Assembly: GCF_040115645.1 (NCBI RefSeq)
Contig: NC_089549.1
Span: 3,906,001-3,970,000, forward strand
Reading direction: 5' to 3'
Length of the DNA: 64,000 nt
DNA from: Euwallacea fornicatus
Taxonomy: Eukaryota > Arthropoda > Insecta > Coleoptera > Curculionidae
A program made the translations under genes and the position numbers. The notes beneath the pieces were generated by a model that was not told where the DNA came from, ran no database searches, and was given only the letters and a program-made list of their open reading frames with translations. Within the stretch, counting starts at the first letter, position 1. Every line of letters starts with the position of its first letter. Positions 51,101 through 63,333 of this stretch are shown piece after piece.

Positions 51101-54100
51101 TTAAAATATTATTATTCACTTAACTTATTCTGCTAATAGAACAAGATTTTTCTAAACTCCCTGCCGAAACATAGCTTCAAGGATACTCCATTCTCATCTC
51201 AAAGCCTCCAATACTGCCCGTGAAATAACCTTTTTACCATGTTAAAGAAAGCTATTACAAAACACAACATGTAACTTGTCCCCAAGAGCAATATCACTTA
51301 CCAAGCCGTTATTAGTAGACACTTATCTACGATTGGTTCTAGGCTACCTGTATTATGGCTTTCTTGAAACACATGGGGGGACAAATGGGCGTACTTTAAT
51401 TATGTATGCCACTGTTGTTTAACACTTCTTATTATGTAGATTTAAGTGTGTCACAATGCTACCTTGATATTAATTTACATGTAACTTAAGGTTTTTCTAT
51501 AATAATATTTCAAGTAATGAAAAAATATTTCACTACAAGATTAAAATTCCAATGATACCAGAAATGGTGAGAATATCGAGTTTGATGAGTGTAGCTTCTA
51601 TATAAAGTGGTTGATTTGAGCAAATCCCCTCACATCCAACGTTCATATTACGACAGTGGTTTATTTACTTGAGTGAGAAACAGCAAATTGCAGGACAGGA
51701 GTGAGCAAAAACAGCCCAATTACCTTATACTACAACACTTTGTAGTAATGAGCTCCAAAGCCACTCTTAAATTATTGCACATATTTTGCAAACGGCTTTT
51801 TTACTGAATTTATCGGTCTTGTTTGGTAACATGGTTGGATGACTGAAGATGTATATTTAGTCTGAGAATGCAGTAAAACCTTTTTGCTGTAGATACATGT
51901 TTAATGGTGTTAATCTCGATATTTAGATAAGGCGCAACCAAAGTAGGGAAGTTTCGTTTATGGTTATTTTAAAAATCGGTTGTTAGACAATAATTGTTAA
52001 TTAACAAACTGCATATAAAAAGAATATTATTAAATTTGACTAAATTAAAACCCAATTTATCTTTATTACGCCTACTTGCATTCGAACGCCTCCAGAATTT
52101 TTACGCACGAGTTTCCACCAACCAAGGCGAAAGCGGTACCGTAAACGCGGTACTATTTTTCCTCTGTATCTAGCTAGAGAGAAATAAAGAGGTTCTATGC
52201 AGTCGTAAATGCCCCTGGGTCTTGGACCACCATGGTAGAAATCTATTGAGGAAATCGATAGGAATTTAAGCAATGTTACTAGAATTATCTCGTAATATGT
52301 GCAGTTTAGCGTATATGACAAGTTTAGGAGGAATTTTTATTTTTCATTGTTCCCATTTCAGCTTGCTAGAAGGTTTCTAAATAAAAACAAAGTACTTGCT
52401 TTTAATGTCTTTCCTTCCATTTTCGGAAAATTTACTTAGAAATAACTCACAGTAAAAACACTTTTAAAATGAGAAATATAGCAATAAAAGGTAAAATATC
52501 TTTCTTACGTGTCTCAGATGAAATAAAATATAGTTCTATCGTGAACATTTATTATCGTAATTTGCATTTACCACAAATTAATTGAAAATAGTAATAAGAA
52601 TCAATGTTTTAGTACTCGTATCTTAGCGTGCCATCATTCGGCTTCTTAAATTAGCATAAACAATTCACTCTGCGGAAATTTATTGCCAATATTATAAACG
52701 TTTGTTGTATATTAAAATCTTTTATATTATTAAGATAAGTAGCGGTTTCGATGTAAAACATAAGTGCAAGTCAATTCTGGTCACTTCGAAATTCTGACAG
52801 AAAAAATCGGAGAGTTTCTGTTCAAAGTCAGATTAGTGTGTTCGATTAAGTGTTTATGTTACTATCAAAACTTAAACAAAAATTAAATAATTATAATAAA
52901 AGATTACTCATTTCAAAATTTGTCTTAAAAACCTCGAAAGATTTAGAAAAAATTACATGAATATAGGTTACAAAAAATCGGAATAACTTAGGTTGTTTGC
53001 TTGAAAGGTTTTTGAAAAAATCAGGTATGCTGAGGTTATTTGAGAATTTGAGGAGAAATCAGAGAAGATCAGAGTGCAAGAAACCCCTATAGCTATTAAG
53101 GTTACTTACTTACTTTAGTAGACAGAAAAATAAATCAGTTGAAGTTGAAGAAATTATCAAACAATTTAACAAACCGGGTGTCCATTTTTTAATTGAACTT
53201 GTCTGCTTTTTTCCAAGCAATCAGCATTTTTGGTGTGACATACCGAATACGTCCATAAATTCATCGTCTGCTGGATCTGATCATCTATCAACAATTTGAA
53301 TATGGAAACGTAACAAAAGTATTAATTTATTGTGAGCCTGTTTTGATCGGATGTTACGTGAAACTGATATTTTTTTTGCGTTTACCATTAGGGTAGGTCA
53401 ATGAAAATCCTTAATAAAAATTGAATACGTTTTGAAATTTTATTATTGTATCCTCAGTGCGGTTGTTTCACCAGATTTTCAGGATAAACTTTACTTTTTA
53501 GCATAATAGTAGAAATAGAATACTCAGTTATTTCAATTTTTATTAAAAGGAGTAGAGGGTCATTTACGATGATAAATATTGTATATACATACATACATTA
53601 AAAATTATATTACATTTAGATACCGTTTTTTTTTATGACTGTCATTCAGTTTCGAAAAATTTAAACAACTAGATACGTAGCAAAATTGTAAGGTCGTAAA
53701 CCCATAATCCCTTTACGGTATGACACCCACTTGCGATTTCTTGTAGTGAGCGTTTTAAGTCGCAATAAAATTGTCTTAAAATAACCTGACCTACATAAAT
53801 ATAACTGACATAATAACCTGACATCTCCAAAGCATTCTTAACCCAACCTTAAGCACGAGAAAGGAGTACGCAATTGAGGCCTCTTAATGAGTAAACCAAT
53901 TTGTGAATATAAGTACATAAAACATGAAAACCGAAAATAAAAGACTATCAACATCGATGCATTAAGACCGGAATTACGCCACGAAGTCGGAATCCTGCAT
54001 AACTTAACGTCTTGAATTATTGCAAATATGTTGTATTGATCGAGAGATCCTGAAACACATTACAAAGTGTGTAATCCAGCATTGAAAGAAGACCAGAATT

Positions 54101-56576
54101 TCCTTAATCTTATCTAGATCTCACGGTGGCTAGAAAGCAAGCAAGATCATAGATTTATCAGGACGGTGGCTTGGGGACCGGAGAGACATTTACGAAATGA
54201 ATTGCCATTGAAATCAATAGAAATAAACACATTTAATACTACTAAACATTAATCTTGATTCAATTTATTACCGTCAAAACAGGTACTGCCGAGTATGTAT
54301 ATTAAATGAAGACGTTTATCAGAGAAAAGAAGGACGGATTCAGGAAATTTTAAGGAGGAACACCTCTAGTTATGAACAAAAATTAGAGTAAAACAACATA
54401 TTCTGAAGGGTTGTGCTTGCCAAATAAACCATTTGAAGATGCGTTATGAAGTAAGATATCTTTTTAGCCCTCATTTCATTACTCAAAATGAAGTTTAAAT
54501 GGTTTACCTACGTCTCTATTATGGCAAAAGCTATGGCACTACAACAACTAAAGAAATACATTTAAATTGACTGAACCTACTTTTTAGATGGAGAGTCGTG
54601 TTATGTGGATATCTTCATGCACCCACCACAGCGGGAAGTCCATTCGTGGAATTCATTTGGCCGATCGTGAGCGCATCCTTGTGTCTGTCTCATTTCCTAC
54701 ATGTTTATTTCTAAGGAGTCGGTAATTGGACAAGGAACTCGAAAATAATGGAAAAACAAGACTGGGACAAGGTGCATCTAGCTGGTAATAAGGGTGGAAG
54801 TGTATCCCACAGGGCGTGAATAACAAAAATTTTCCAGTTCTAGCTAGTTCAAAACTTAAAAATATATCATTTAACGCATTGGCATCAAGACTAAAATTGA
54901 CGTTAATTTAGCCTCGTTGCAAAAATCATTTTACAACAATGCCATATATGGACTCAAAAAAATTGAAGTGTAACGGTGTGGATGAATGAAATGCACGAAA
55001 ACAATCAATTCCCAAGAAATTGTCAAGTGATGCGTTTAAGATTGTTACATCAAGATGAGTTAATTAGGCCTTATACAAGAGCATTTGTGCTTTTGCGCGT
55101 GTGGAGGTCTTCTAAGATGCGATCTCTGCTATTGAACATTTCCCCTTTTAAAGTGGAACACAATGAAAAGAACGCGCACCAATCAACATTTTTTTTATTG
55201 GTGTAGTTGTACCTGTGAACGAAAGATTTCAAGTGTTAACACACTTGTGGAGTAATTCAGAAGTCGACTGTAGCAAAAGAGAAAGCAAAAATTAATAGCG
55301 AAACGTGGGGTTGGACTATACACAGCACCGCCTCAGCACCGTGTATGGCGCAACTCATTCCTCCGTAAGTGACATAAATTTACGGTAATTTTGCATTTCA
55401 CTTTTGTTAGACGACAATCGGAATGTAAATTTGTTCGTTTCAGGAAACCGCGAACAAGAAACTCGAATCACCATTAACAAAGGAACGTAGGGTTGGTATC
55501 CGTGTGATAAATTCCATGCCACATTCATCTTTGTTATATATGCTTTTCAAACGTGAAGGCTTTCAACAATTCAACCCGTATTTAATTGTTGTTACAATGG
55601 TTTTTAATCTGATTTCCTGCCACATGAGCTTGTAATAAAAGATTTAGCGGCTAAGATATGTTACACTATCGAAGTGGACATCTTTGCGAATAAAGTGGAT
55701 CAGCCACTGAAGAGGTAATCCCTGAGAGTTTTACACTAATTAGTGTATTTACCTATCAGCTTAATTGGATATCTAGTATCTATCTTGAGTCAAGAGAGCA
55801 AATTGCGTAACGAAAGTAACCCTGAGCGCAGGACTCAGTGAACGGAATAAATGCGATTAGACAAGGAATAATTGTGGAAGAGAAGAGGGAAAAGTGCAGA
55901 TATGCGTAGGTAGCAAGGTAGCAACTCAAGAATATTAATTAATGTGATAAAGTTTAGCGAACGGATTACGTTTAAAAAAAAAAATGCTGAGTTTTCTTGT
56001 TGAGCAATCGGGGACGTGTTCAAAAGAAAAAAAAATCTATAAAACAATTTAAAAAAATACTTTTAATAAACGGGTCGGTATCGTGTTTCCCACCGAAAAT
56101 GTATAATAAAACTTCTAAGTTACGATCACAAGTTCTTATTTAATTGCTGCAATAAAATGTGACTAACAATATTTTTTTAATCAATGCTAAACGTGTTGTT
56201 AGAGGCATTGATATTTTTCAATGTTTTACAGTATAATTTCATAAACAAAAAGATTGGAAAAACTAGTTAACTTAGATGGAAAAACAGTTTTGCCAATCCT
56301 TTACCTCAACTTCAGAGCCTTATACTCTTTTAGTCTTGGTCGACAAGATTATTTTTAGGTAGAAAAATTGAAAAAAAAAGACTTTCTGACCGGTCACATG
56401 AAAAGCTTTTCCACACTGCTCTCGAACATTACTTGAGTTATCCGATAACACTACTGGTGGCTAATCGTTCGAAAAGGTGAAAAACAGCTCAAGAAAAAAG
56501 AATTTTTTTTCTAAAAAATCTCCAATGCTAAATTGATTTTAAAATGGTTGTCATGACTCCAAACACTCCATTCCTT
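48153..56576. other. Long gene-free stretch
   Basis: A lone element-end motif, ACCGGGTGTCC, lies at 53175-53185. Minus-strand frames at 48356-48538, 50208-50483 and 52040-52321 and plus-strand frames at 49105-49344 and 54976-55206 show no motif or credible splice signals. No RNA gene seen. Confidence 0.4.
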
Positions 56577-56777
56577 TTATTCGTGCCTTCTTGCAATTCT
56601 TGATGGCTTTTTAGATAATTTAACCATTGCAATCAATTGCGTGTTGGAGTAACGTGAACAACAGTCTTTTGCTGGCACATTCCTGTAAGACTTCATACCC
56701 AATAAATTACACACATCCTTACGTAAATCTTCAATATACTTGCTGGTGACAGGTTCCTCCAAACTTACTGGAAAGCT
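56577..56777 (-). CDS. Candidate terminal exon, unrecognised protein
   Basis: About 66 codons read SFPVSLEEPVTSKYIEDLRK, then DVCNLLGMKSYRNVPAKDCC, SRYSNTQLIAMVKLSKKPSR and IARRHE before a TAA at 56577-56579. The composition is balanced and charged, unlike the low-complexity chance frames nearby. It has no ATG. An in-frame TAG lies directly upstream, exactly where TTTTAAACAATAG could serve as a 3' splice site, so it would be a last exon. The stop overlaps an AATAAA-like word. The basic KKPSRIARR tail is the main feature. Alternatives are a retrocopy fragment or chance. I do not recognise the family. Confidence 0.35.
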   Translation of the reverse strand, partial: SFPVSLEEPVTSKYIEDLRKDVCNLLGMKSYRNVPAKDCCSRYSNTQLIAMVKLSKKPSRIARRHE

Positions 56778-59492
56778 CTATTGTTTAAAACAATAATTTA
56801 TTAATATAAACTTTATATAATTGCAATATTTGCAAATAGTTATGGAAAGACCGAAAACGTGCACTTGTTAGCACTGGTTTATCATATAATCAACTAATTA
56901 CCATCCTGTTGTTTGGTCCTTGAAGTATGTAACGAAATTGTTTGTAATAAATTAGTATGATAGATATCGGTTTATGTGGTATTTGAGTTATCTGTTAAAT
57001 TAAATGAAGTTGTATTGTACAAATAAATTTAGGGCCAGGTATTACGACCCTAAAGAAGCTGACAAGGGGATTCTGCGCTTAAATTACCAGGATGTTGTTA
57101 ATTTGCCCCTTAAAGCGTTTTTTATATAGTTGCATAATAGTTGCAGCTATTGGTGTCTAAAGTGAAAAATCCATAAAATAGCAATATCACAGTTATACGA
57201 GCTGGTATATGAAGATGTAAGTACGTATTTTATTAAACGTACGCATATAAAATAATATCTAATAATACACTGCCAGGCAATAAGTTTTTCACAATTTTTG
57301 TTTATAGTTCTCACGTTCCACATAAATAATTGTACATTAGTTCCTTCTTTATCGATTATTTAGCATCGCACAAGATGTTCTTGCCTTCGAGCTTCAAATT
57401 ATAGTTTGCATCTCGCACTTGTAACGATTTCGTACTGCCTGATGGGATGTTAGAAATTTGTCACGATCTTGCAAGTTACCTGTAGAATCTTATATCGGTT
57501 TCACGATTATATAGGAGAAGTTACAACTATCTCCCTCCACTTAAAATCGGATTGTTAACCAAACAAACAAAATATTTTCCAAATGGGACGGTAGCACTGA
57601 TACGCGAACCATCATTATCATAGACAAAAACAAACACAAAAAAGCTTCTTTTTATAATCCAAATCTCATGTTCACGATTTGACTAAAACCCTAAAACACT
57701 TTCTCGTCTCACGACTTTAATTATGGTGATCGGCGGTGGTTCTTTATCGGAATCCGCTGGGCGATCCAAAAAAAACTCTCACGCCCCTGCTGAGCGTACC
57801 TGTCAACGGTACGTACCAATTGAACAGATTAAGAAAGAGGCTTTAAAAATCGTGAAATTGAACGCCGATGTTACGACGATTCGTTGAAATATTGTGACAC
57901 CTTAATTAATCGCAAAATAAGCAAATATAGACTAGTTTTCGGGGATTAGAAGGTGAATAGTAATATTCTATTATATTGACATCAAACGTTATGGCACAAT
58001 ATTTCGTCATCAGAATTATATTTCAAAGGTATAATGAAGACCTAATTTAAAAGATAGCTCCAAGGGAAATTATTTCGTTCACTGATCGATCATATAGGCG
58101 TTTACTATATACATACATATATAGACGGTAGCCGCGGAATTTAAAGGAAGTTGTAAATCTTGACCGGTTTGTTAGCGATTGAAATGCTAGAGATAAAAAT
58201 ATACCAATTTATTTATCGATATAATCTTATTTAAATTAGCTTATACAATGAAGCAATTAAGGAAAATGAATTGCGTCCTTCCTTCATATCAGAGTACAAA
58301 AATGCAAACCAGTGTTATAAATACAAGCTTGAACTCAAATTTTAATATAGACACAGCTTTTGTATGTAATTTCTTGTTAACAGTGTGAAAAATACTAATT
58401 GAAAGATATCAAGAATGTGTAAAATTCCTGTTCGAAAAGATAAATAATTTCTGTCATTAGTTTTTGATAGCAATCCATCAACCTATTTGGAATATACCTA
58501 CTATCCTTTAATTTCAAAGATAAAGATATTAAGAAAGTCCTATTTAATACTTCATTTTTTTACTATACCAATTAACTTTTCATGAATTTTCTTATAATTA
58601 TTTTAAATTATGTCTTAATTCCTGATTTAAAAATAAACACCTGGACAAAATTTGTATAAAAGTAATAGCACGTTAAGAGAGTCTTCAAGCTTGACAACAA
58701 ATATTTTTTAAGTTTTACATTTAACCTAAAAGGAAATATATATGTTACACAATTCATTTTTGTTTAATTTTGGTTAGAACCTTCTGATATGCTAAGGCAA
58801 TTCCTACCTTCTGTGCAAGTGGAATTGTTTACATCTGATTATTCTTTGAAAGCCTTTCTGTGCAACGATATATGTAGCTACTTTAGCGGATCTATTCGAA
58901 AATTGATGTCATATTTTGTGATTTATAAACAAATTTTACAAAGGTTTTACAGCGAATGGCTTCAAAAACTATAATTTAAAAACGCTTTAGTCCAAAACTG
59001 TAAATTTTCCAATTTCGACCATATACATTAATAAATTTTCAAAGTTTTATGCAGTATTATTATTATTTTATTCAATTTCACAACGTTCCAGTACCATCTT
59101 CGGTAAAAATGTCAAAATAATTCAATGTGTTGAGCTGTACATAAAACTGCATTTGAGAGTGAAATATGACGATTTAAGTATAAGAACATGATCTATCGTG
59201 TTAAAGAAAACTTATTCGATTTTTTGTGGATTTTGCTAATGTATAGAATCTTCGTTTAAAAGACTTACTCTAAACAGATTTAGTGTTTAACTATAAAAGG
59301 ATTTGTCGATTTCTTTGTATTCAATTCAGTCAAGTTCTGTTTGCGTTTTTATATACATTCATATAAACGATGCGCGAAACGAAATAATATAGTGTATCCA
59401 ATATAACAATATGCCAGATATCGAAGGTTTCTCAAGAATGATGAAAATAATGTAAAATTCTTCTAAATAGACCAAATCTATTCAACTGGGCT
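56778..59492. other. Gene-free stretch
   Basis: Mostly AT-rich. A GC-richer stretch near 57715-57890 contains an inverted GTACC/GGTAC pair (57797-57818) but no recognisable function. The 61-codon frame at 58789-58974 lacks family features. Confidence 0.4.
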
Positions 59493-59589
59493 TATATACA
59501 GTACGCGTAAGGCTAAGTGGTGCAATTTCATGAAAAGGACGCACATAGAAACCTCTCTCCCCCCCCCCTCTCTCTCTCTCTCTCTCTCG

Positions 59590-59636
<47 letters not shown>

Positions 59637-59918
59637 CTTGTGAAGCGAAATGCGGAGATGCTTTAACTGGCGAGATAAGTCCTACTTAGTACTTAGATAT
59701 CAATCTGTAGGGGAAGTTTTACAGATTCACTGAATAATTCGCATATAATCTCGTAAAATTAATACAAACTGTTTTTTTTTGTTAGAGCAATTTGGTTTTC
59801 GAAGTAAAAATAAATTATTACTATTTGTCATTTCGCATCATATGATGTGAGAGAGATATCTCTCTGCGCGTCCTTTTTGTCGAAATTGGCGCAGTCAGCC
59901 TTACACGCACTGTATATA
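59493..59918. mobile_element. MITE carrying a microsatellite
   Basis: The left end TATATACAGTACGCGTAAGG pairs with the right end, whose reverse complement reads TATATACAGTGCGTGTAAGG. Similarity continues through GGCTAAGT/GGCTGACT, GCAATTTC/CCAATTTC and AAAAGGACGC, about 60 bp in total. The length is about 425 bp without coding sequence. The interior holds a CT/CA tract and two perfect palindromes (59836-59847, 59850-59865). Confidence 0.85.
59553..59634. repeat. Compound microsatellite (C)n-(CT)n-(CA)n
   Basis: An uninterrupted run of about 10 C is followed by a CT tract, broken once by CG, then about 17 CA units ending at 59634. It lies inside the MITE, directly next to its left TIR. Confidence 0.98.
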
Positions 59919-60410
59919 TGTATAAGTTGAAACGTGAAAAATTACATTTAAAAATATCTATCAAATAGAATACTTTATGACAGTATTAAAGCCGTTATAA
60001 GTGTGCTTGGAAATGGCTAAAAATAATTGAAACCTTGTAAAATACTTCATTGCCCATTTTTACAACCTTCTTCCACAGTAGAAAAAATTAAGAGAAAAAT
60101 ATCTTGCTACGGGGGAATAAACTATGTAATAGAAATTTGAAATAGAGGAGGTCAGTCTAGATTAGTAAGACATTTAGCTTTAATAGGTTCTAACTTGAGA
60201 AATTTCATTTGAAACTTTCAAATTAAACCAGTTTTTTTAACTATTGTTCTTTCTACTGCGAAACTATTTTAATGACAAAAAACAAAGTGGACACTGAATA
60301 TTAAAAAAACTTAGAACCCGATTTTCAACGGTTTACGAAATATTAAGTTTACATGTCTAATGTAAACCTAAAAAAAAAGAAATCAAATCAGGTAAACAAT
60401 AATAACTTAC
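59919..60410. other. Gene-free stretch
   Basis: AT-rich. If the candidate minus-strand exon to the right is real, this would be the start of its first intron. Confidence 0.35.
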
Positions 60411-60677
60411 GAGGTATGCTGCCCGGCGATCGTACGGCTTCGGAGACCCGACTGCAAACGACCCAATATTCCCGATATTGTCAATAAAATTGAATTTAGA
60501 GAATGCGATTTTCACCCGTTTTCAAGCGGACACAAACCCGTCCGAACACTTATTACATTTCTATTTAAGTAACCATCAATGTCGCATAAACTTTTCTTTT
60601 TTTTTCCACATTTTCAGTTGAAATTGAATAATTTTCACGAACGAAACAGGAGAAAACGCGAAGACGCCACTAACACT
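60411..60677 (-). other. Candidate non-coding first exon
   Basis: On the minus strand the block ends in GGGCAGCATACCTC followed by GTAAGTTA, an excellent 5' splice donor (GTAAGT at 60405-60410). It is GC-richer than its flanks. All three frames have stops and no usable ATG reads into the donor, so it would be 5' UTR. The last 80 bases are open in more than one frame, so a coding start in another isoform is not excluded. Evidence is local only. Confidence 0.3.
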
Positions 60678-60760
60678 GACAACCGAAACGTTATTGTTTT
60701 GTTTCCAAAGCCTTCTTAACCAAAAGCATCGCTCCCGGGTGACGTATTATTGTAAAACCA
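60660..60760 (-). promoter_or_regulatory. Candidate core promoter
   Basis: On the minus strand a TCAGT word (60675-60679) matches the arthropod initiator. About 65 bases upstream sits TACGTCA (60739-60745), a CRE/ATF-type half-site, and further upstream a CACGTG E-box (60759-60764). No TATA box is seen. Inference from short motifs. Confidence 0.25.
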
Positions 60761-60764
60761 CGTG

Positions 60765-62805
60765 TCGATTTGTTTGTACTCAATTGGGAGTTATTATTAT
60801 AAATGTGCTCAAAATTGAACCGATTTATGATAAAGAAAAATGAAAATTAACTTATTACAGAACGGTTTACACCACACGTAGCAGATATGTATGTATAGCA
60901 AACGAAATGAATATCAAGAGATTATTTCGAACCTTAATTAATATTTAGGACTAAGGACGTTGATTGGTATTTCGAAAATCGTTAATGATAGGTATAGGAA
61001 TTATTAAGTATGATCAAGAGGAAATAGAGAGCCTTAAAGTTAAATCCATTTAATATTTATATCAGAGTAACTACTACTTTTTTATACAGCCTATTCCTGA
61101 AACAATAGTATACAGAAGTATTGGTTGCTAGAGAATTTGTTTCCTTATTAGATTATTCAGATGTGTCTTATTTCATTGTTTTAGTGCAAAATTCTCTAAA
61201 AAAATATTATATTTTGTCCAACAAACAGCCTTGCCAAAGGCGCATAGTTAACAACATTTAAAGCCCTCAAGTAAAACCCTGATAACTATTCTCCGCAAGA
61301 CAACAAGCATGAATTACGGTATGCCCTAATCGAGTAACAAATAGGCAAATGACGGATCTGCAAGAATTTTAATTCAAAAGAGGAATTCGCAATTCAGGTA
61401 ATTGACAGTTCAAATCGGTTTTACCACAAATGGGAGGTTTTTGATTTTATCGGACGCAAAGCACTGCGTATGGTTACCATTATGTGTAATTAGTAAATAC
61501 GTGGTACGCCTAAAAGCTCGGGGCACTAATAACTTTCGTTCCTGGAAAATGGGTTTTGATTATCAAGCCTCTAAGGCGCAGCTGTTATTGATAATTTTAT
61601 GGTACAAATTCGAAAACTGACTCGCAGTATTGTCGAAAAATTATCTACATTCAAATGAGACCTTAATAACCATTCCCTTGTTTTATGTTATCAGCACTAA
61701 AAATCTATTTTTCCCTAATGAAGATGTAAGCTCGTAGAATTATACTATGATGAGGCATCAAAGTAGTTAATGGTTAGACTGATCACGATTTTTTCTAGCC
61801 GACAAAGTAATTTATTACTTCTCATATTTTGATTCATGATCTACATTGTTTTCAGGCTGTGAAAAATGCGCTAGCAGTTAAAATTCTGTCTGCCGAATTG
61901 CGTAATATTGTCTTCTCTGACAATCATTAGTCGCAGCCATCTGGCATCCCATTTAAGCCGTGGATGTGATACAATGTTACAGCGTCATTTCTACAGTGCG
62001 GACTCGCATAATGCCTTAATGGTGACGCTATTCTGATAGCGATTAGCAACTGTCGCAACCCTATAAAAGTGCAATTGGTGAATAAAAATGAGGAAAGCAG
62101 TTTCAAATTTATTCACGTTCCACCAATTACCAAGCCAAGAATCTCTTTGATGAATCGGCGGTATTTCAAACAAAAACTCACCTTATTTGCGCGTTCTGGC
62201 TGCCTTTTTAGTCACCTGATCGGAACATCTTCAAACAGTTCAAACGAGGTGTGGAATTACATTATTACGGCCATTTTGTCCTTAGAATTAGCTGCTAATT
62301 GCAGGAGGTTGTAAACGTCCTAGCTAAAAATCTATTATAAAGGATCACTGAAGCCGAGCAATCAGGAATCATAAATAACTGTTACTGTCTTGAACCTGAA
62401 GACCAGGATAGAACTTAGCATATTCATGGCTGTTGCATGTAGAGCGACACCCTTCAATTAGCAAACATTTCTATAAATTAGTTTATCCTTGACGAGTAAA
62501 CGAGGGTAATCGGCAAGTATAATTCATAGTCAGATAATCGACGTTGCTGTCAAAGAACACACATTTAACGCCTTAATCTGATGGTTCGTGCTGACATGGT
62601 TGCCCACCAGCTGGCTGAACTTTTACCATGTAGATTCAGGATCTAGTCCGCTATCGCAAACGTTGTTGGATTGGACCTTAGGTAACAACTTATTGACATG
62701 CGAATTATTGCTGAAATCGTCGACACGCAATGGTAATCTCTTTATTACCGCACTTTATTTTTATTTGTATGCTACGGATTGCGAGTTACATGGGGAAGGG
62801 TCAAT
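60765..62805. other. Gene-free stretch
   Basis: No elements or genes recognised. Overlapping frames around 61402-61620, 61991-62314 and 62588-62857 do not resemble known families. Confidence 0.4.
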
Positions 62806-63325
62806 TATTCCTGGTGCAAGCGAGAATGCCGTCCTACGCCAGTTGCACACATTGTAATCCTCTTGAGATCACAATGGTTTCGTCCTATTCTTCTAAAAGT
62901 TCGAATATTGAGAAAAATTTCTTTTCAGGAAATAATTGTATCTCTTTCAAATGTATTATGTACGTCCTTCACCATTCTCGTGCACGCACCCATCGTAATC
63001 CTCCTAGCATTACCATGACTTCTGTTTGAAATTTACTAATAAGGAAAAGTGTTTTTTCAAGGGAAATTCATATTTATTTCAAATTTGTTTTATACGTCCT
63101 ATGCCATTCTCGTTTACACACGTCATCATCTTCCTAAGATTACGGTAATTCCTGTTTGAAATGTGCTAATAAGGAAAAATGCCTTTTCAAGGGAAAATCA
63201 TATTTATTTCAACCATCGTATACCATTTTCACTTATGCACATCGTAATGCTCCTAAGATTGCCACGATCTCCTTTTAATATTTGCGGGTAAGGAATTTTT
63301 TTTACGAGAAAATGATATGGCGTTC
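62806..63325. repeat. Decayed tandem array, about 120-133-bp units, four copies
   Basis: The anchors CGCCAGTTGCACAC (62837), CCATTCTCGTGCACGC (62972), CCATTCTCGTTTACAC (63104) and CCATTTTCACTTATGC (63223) are each followed by a CATCGTAATCCTCCTA-like block. Then come a TGTTTGAAAT block, AATAAGGAAAA, TTTTCAAGGGAAA and CATATTTATTTCAA. The two central units are most alike. Spacing shortens to the right (about 133, 132 and 119). Overlapping frames in this stretch are effects of the repeat. Confidence 0.75.
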
Positions 63326-63333
63326 ACGTCTAT

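Noticed and set aside
52040..52321. 93-codon minus-strand frame
   Set aside because: Composition is plausible, but there is no motif, acceptor or donor context that I can defend.
62588..63029. Three overlapping frames of 79-99 codons in different phases
   Set aside because: They run into the tandem array, use different phases of the same repeat, and have no recognisable domain.
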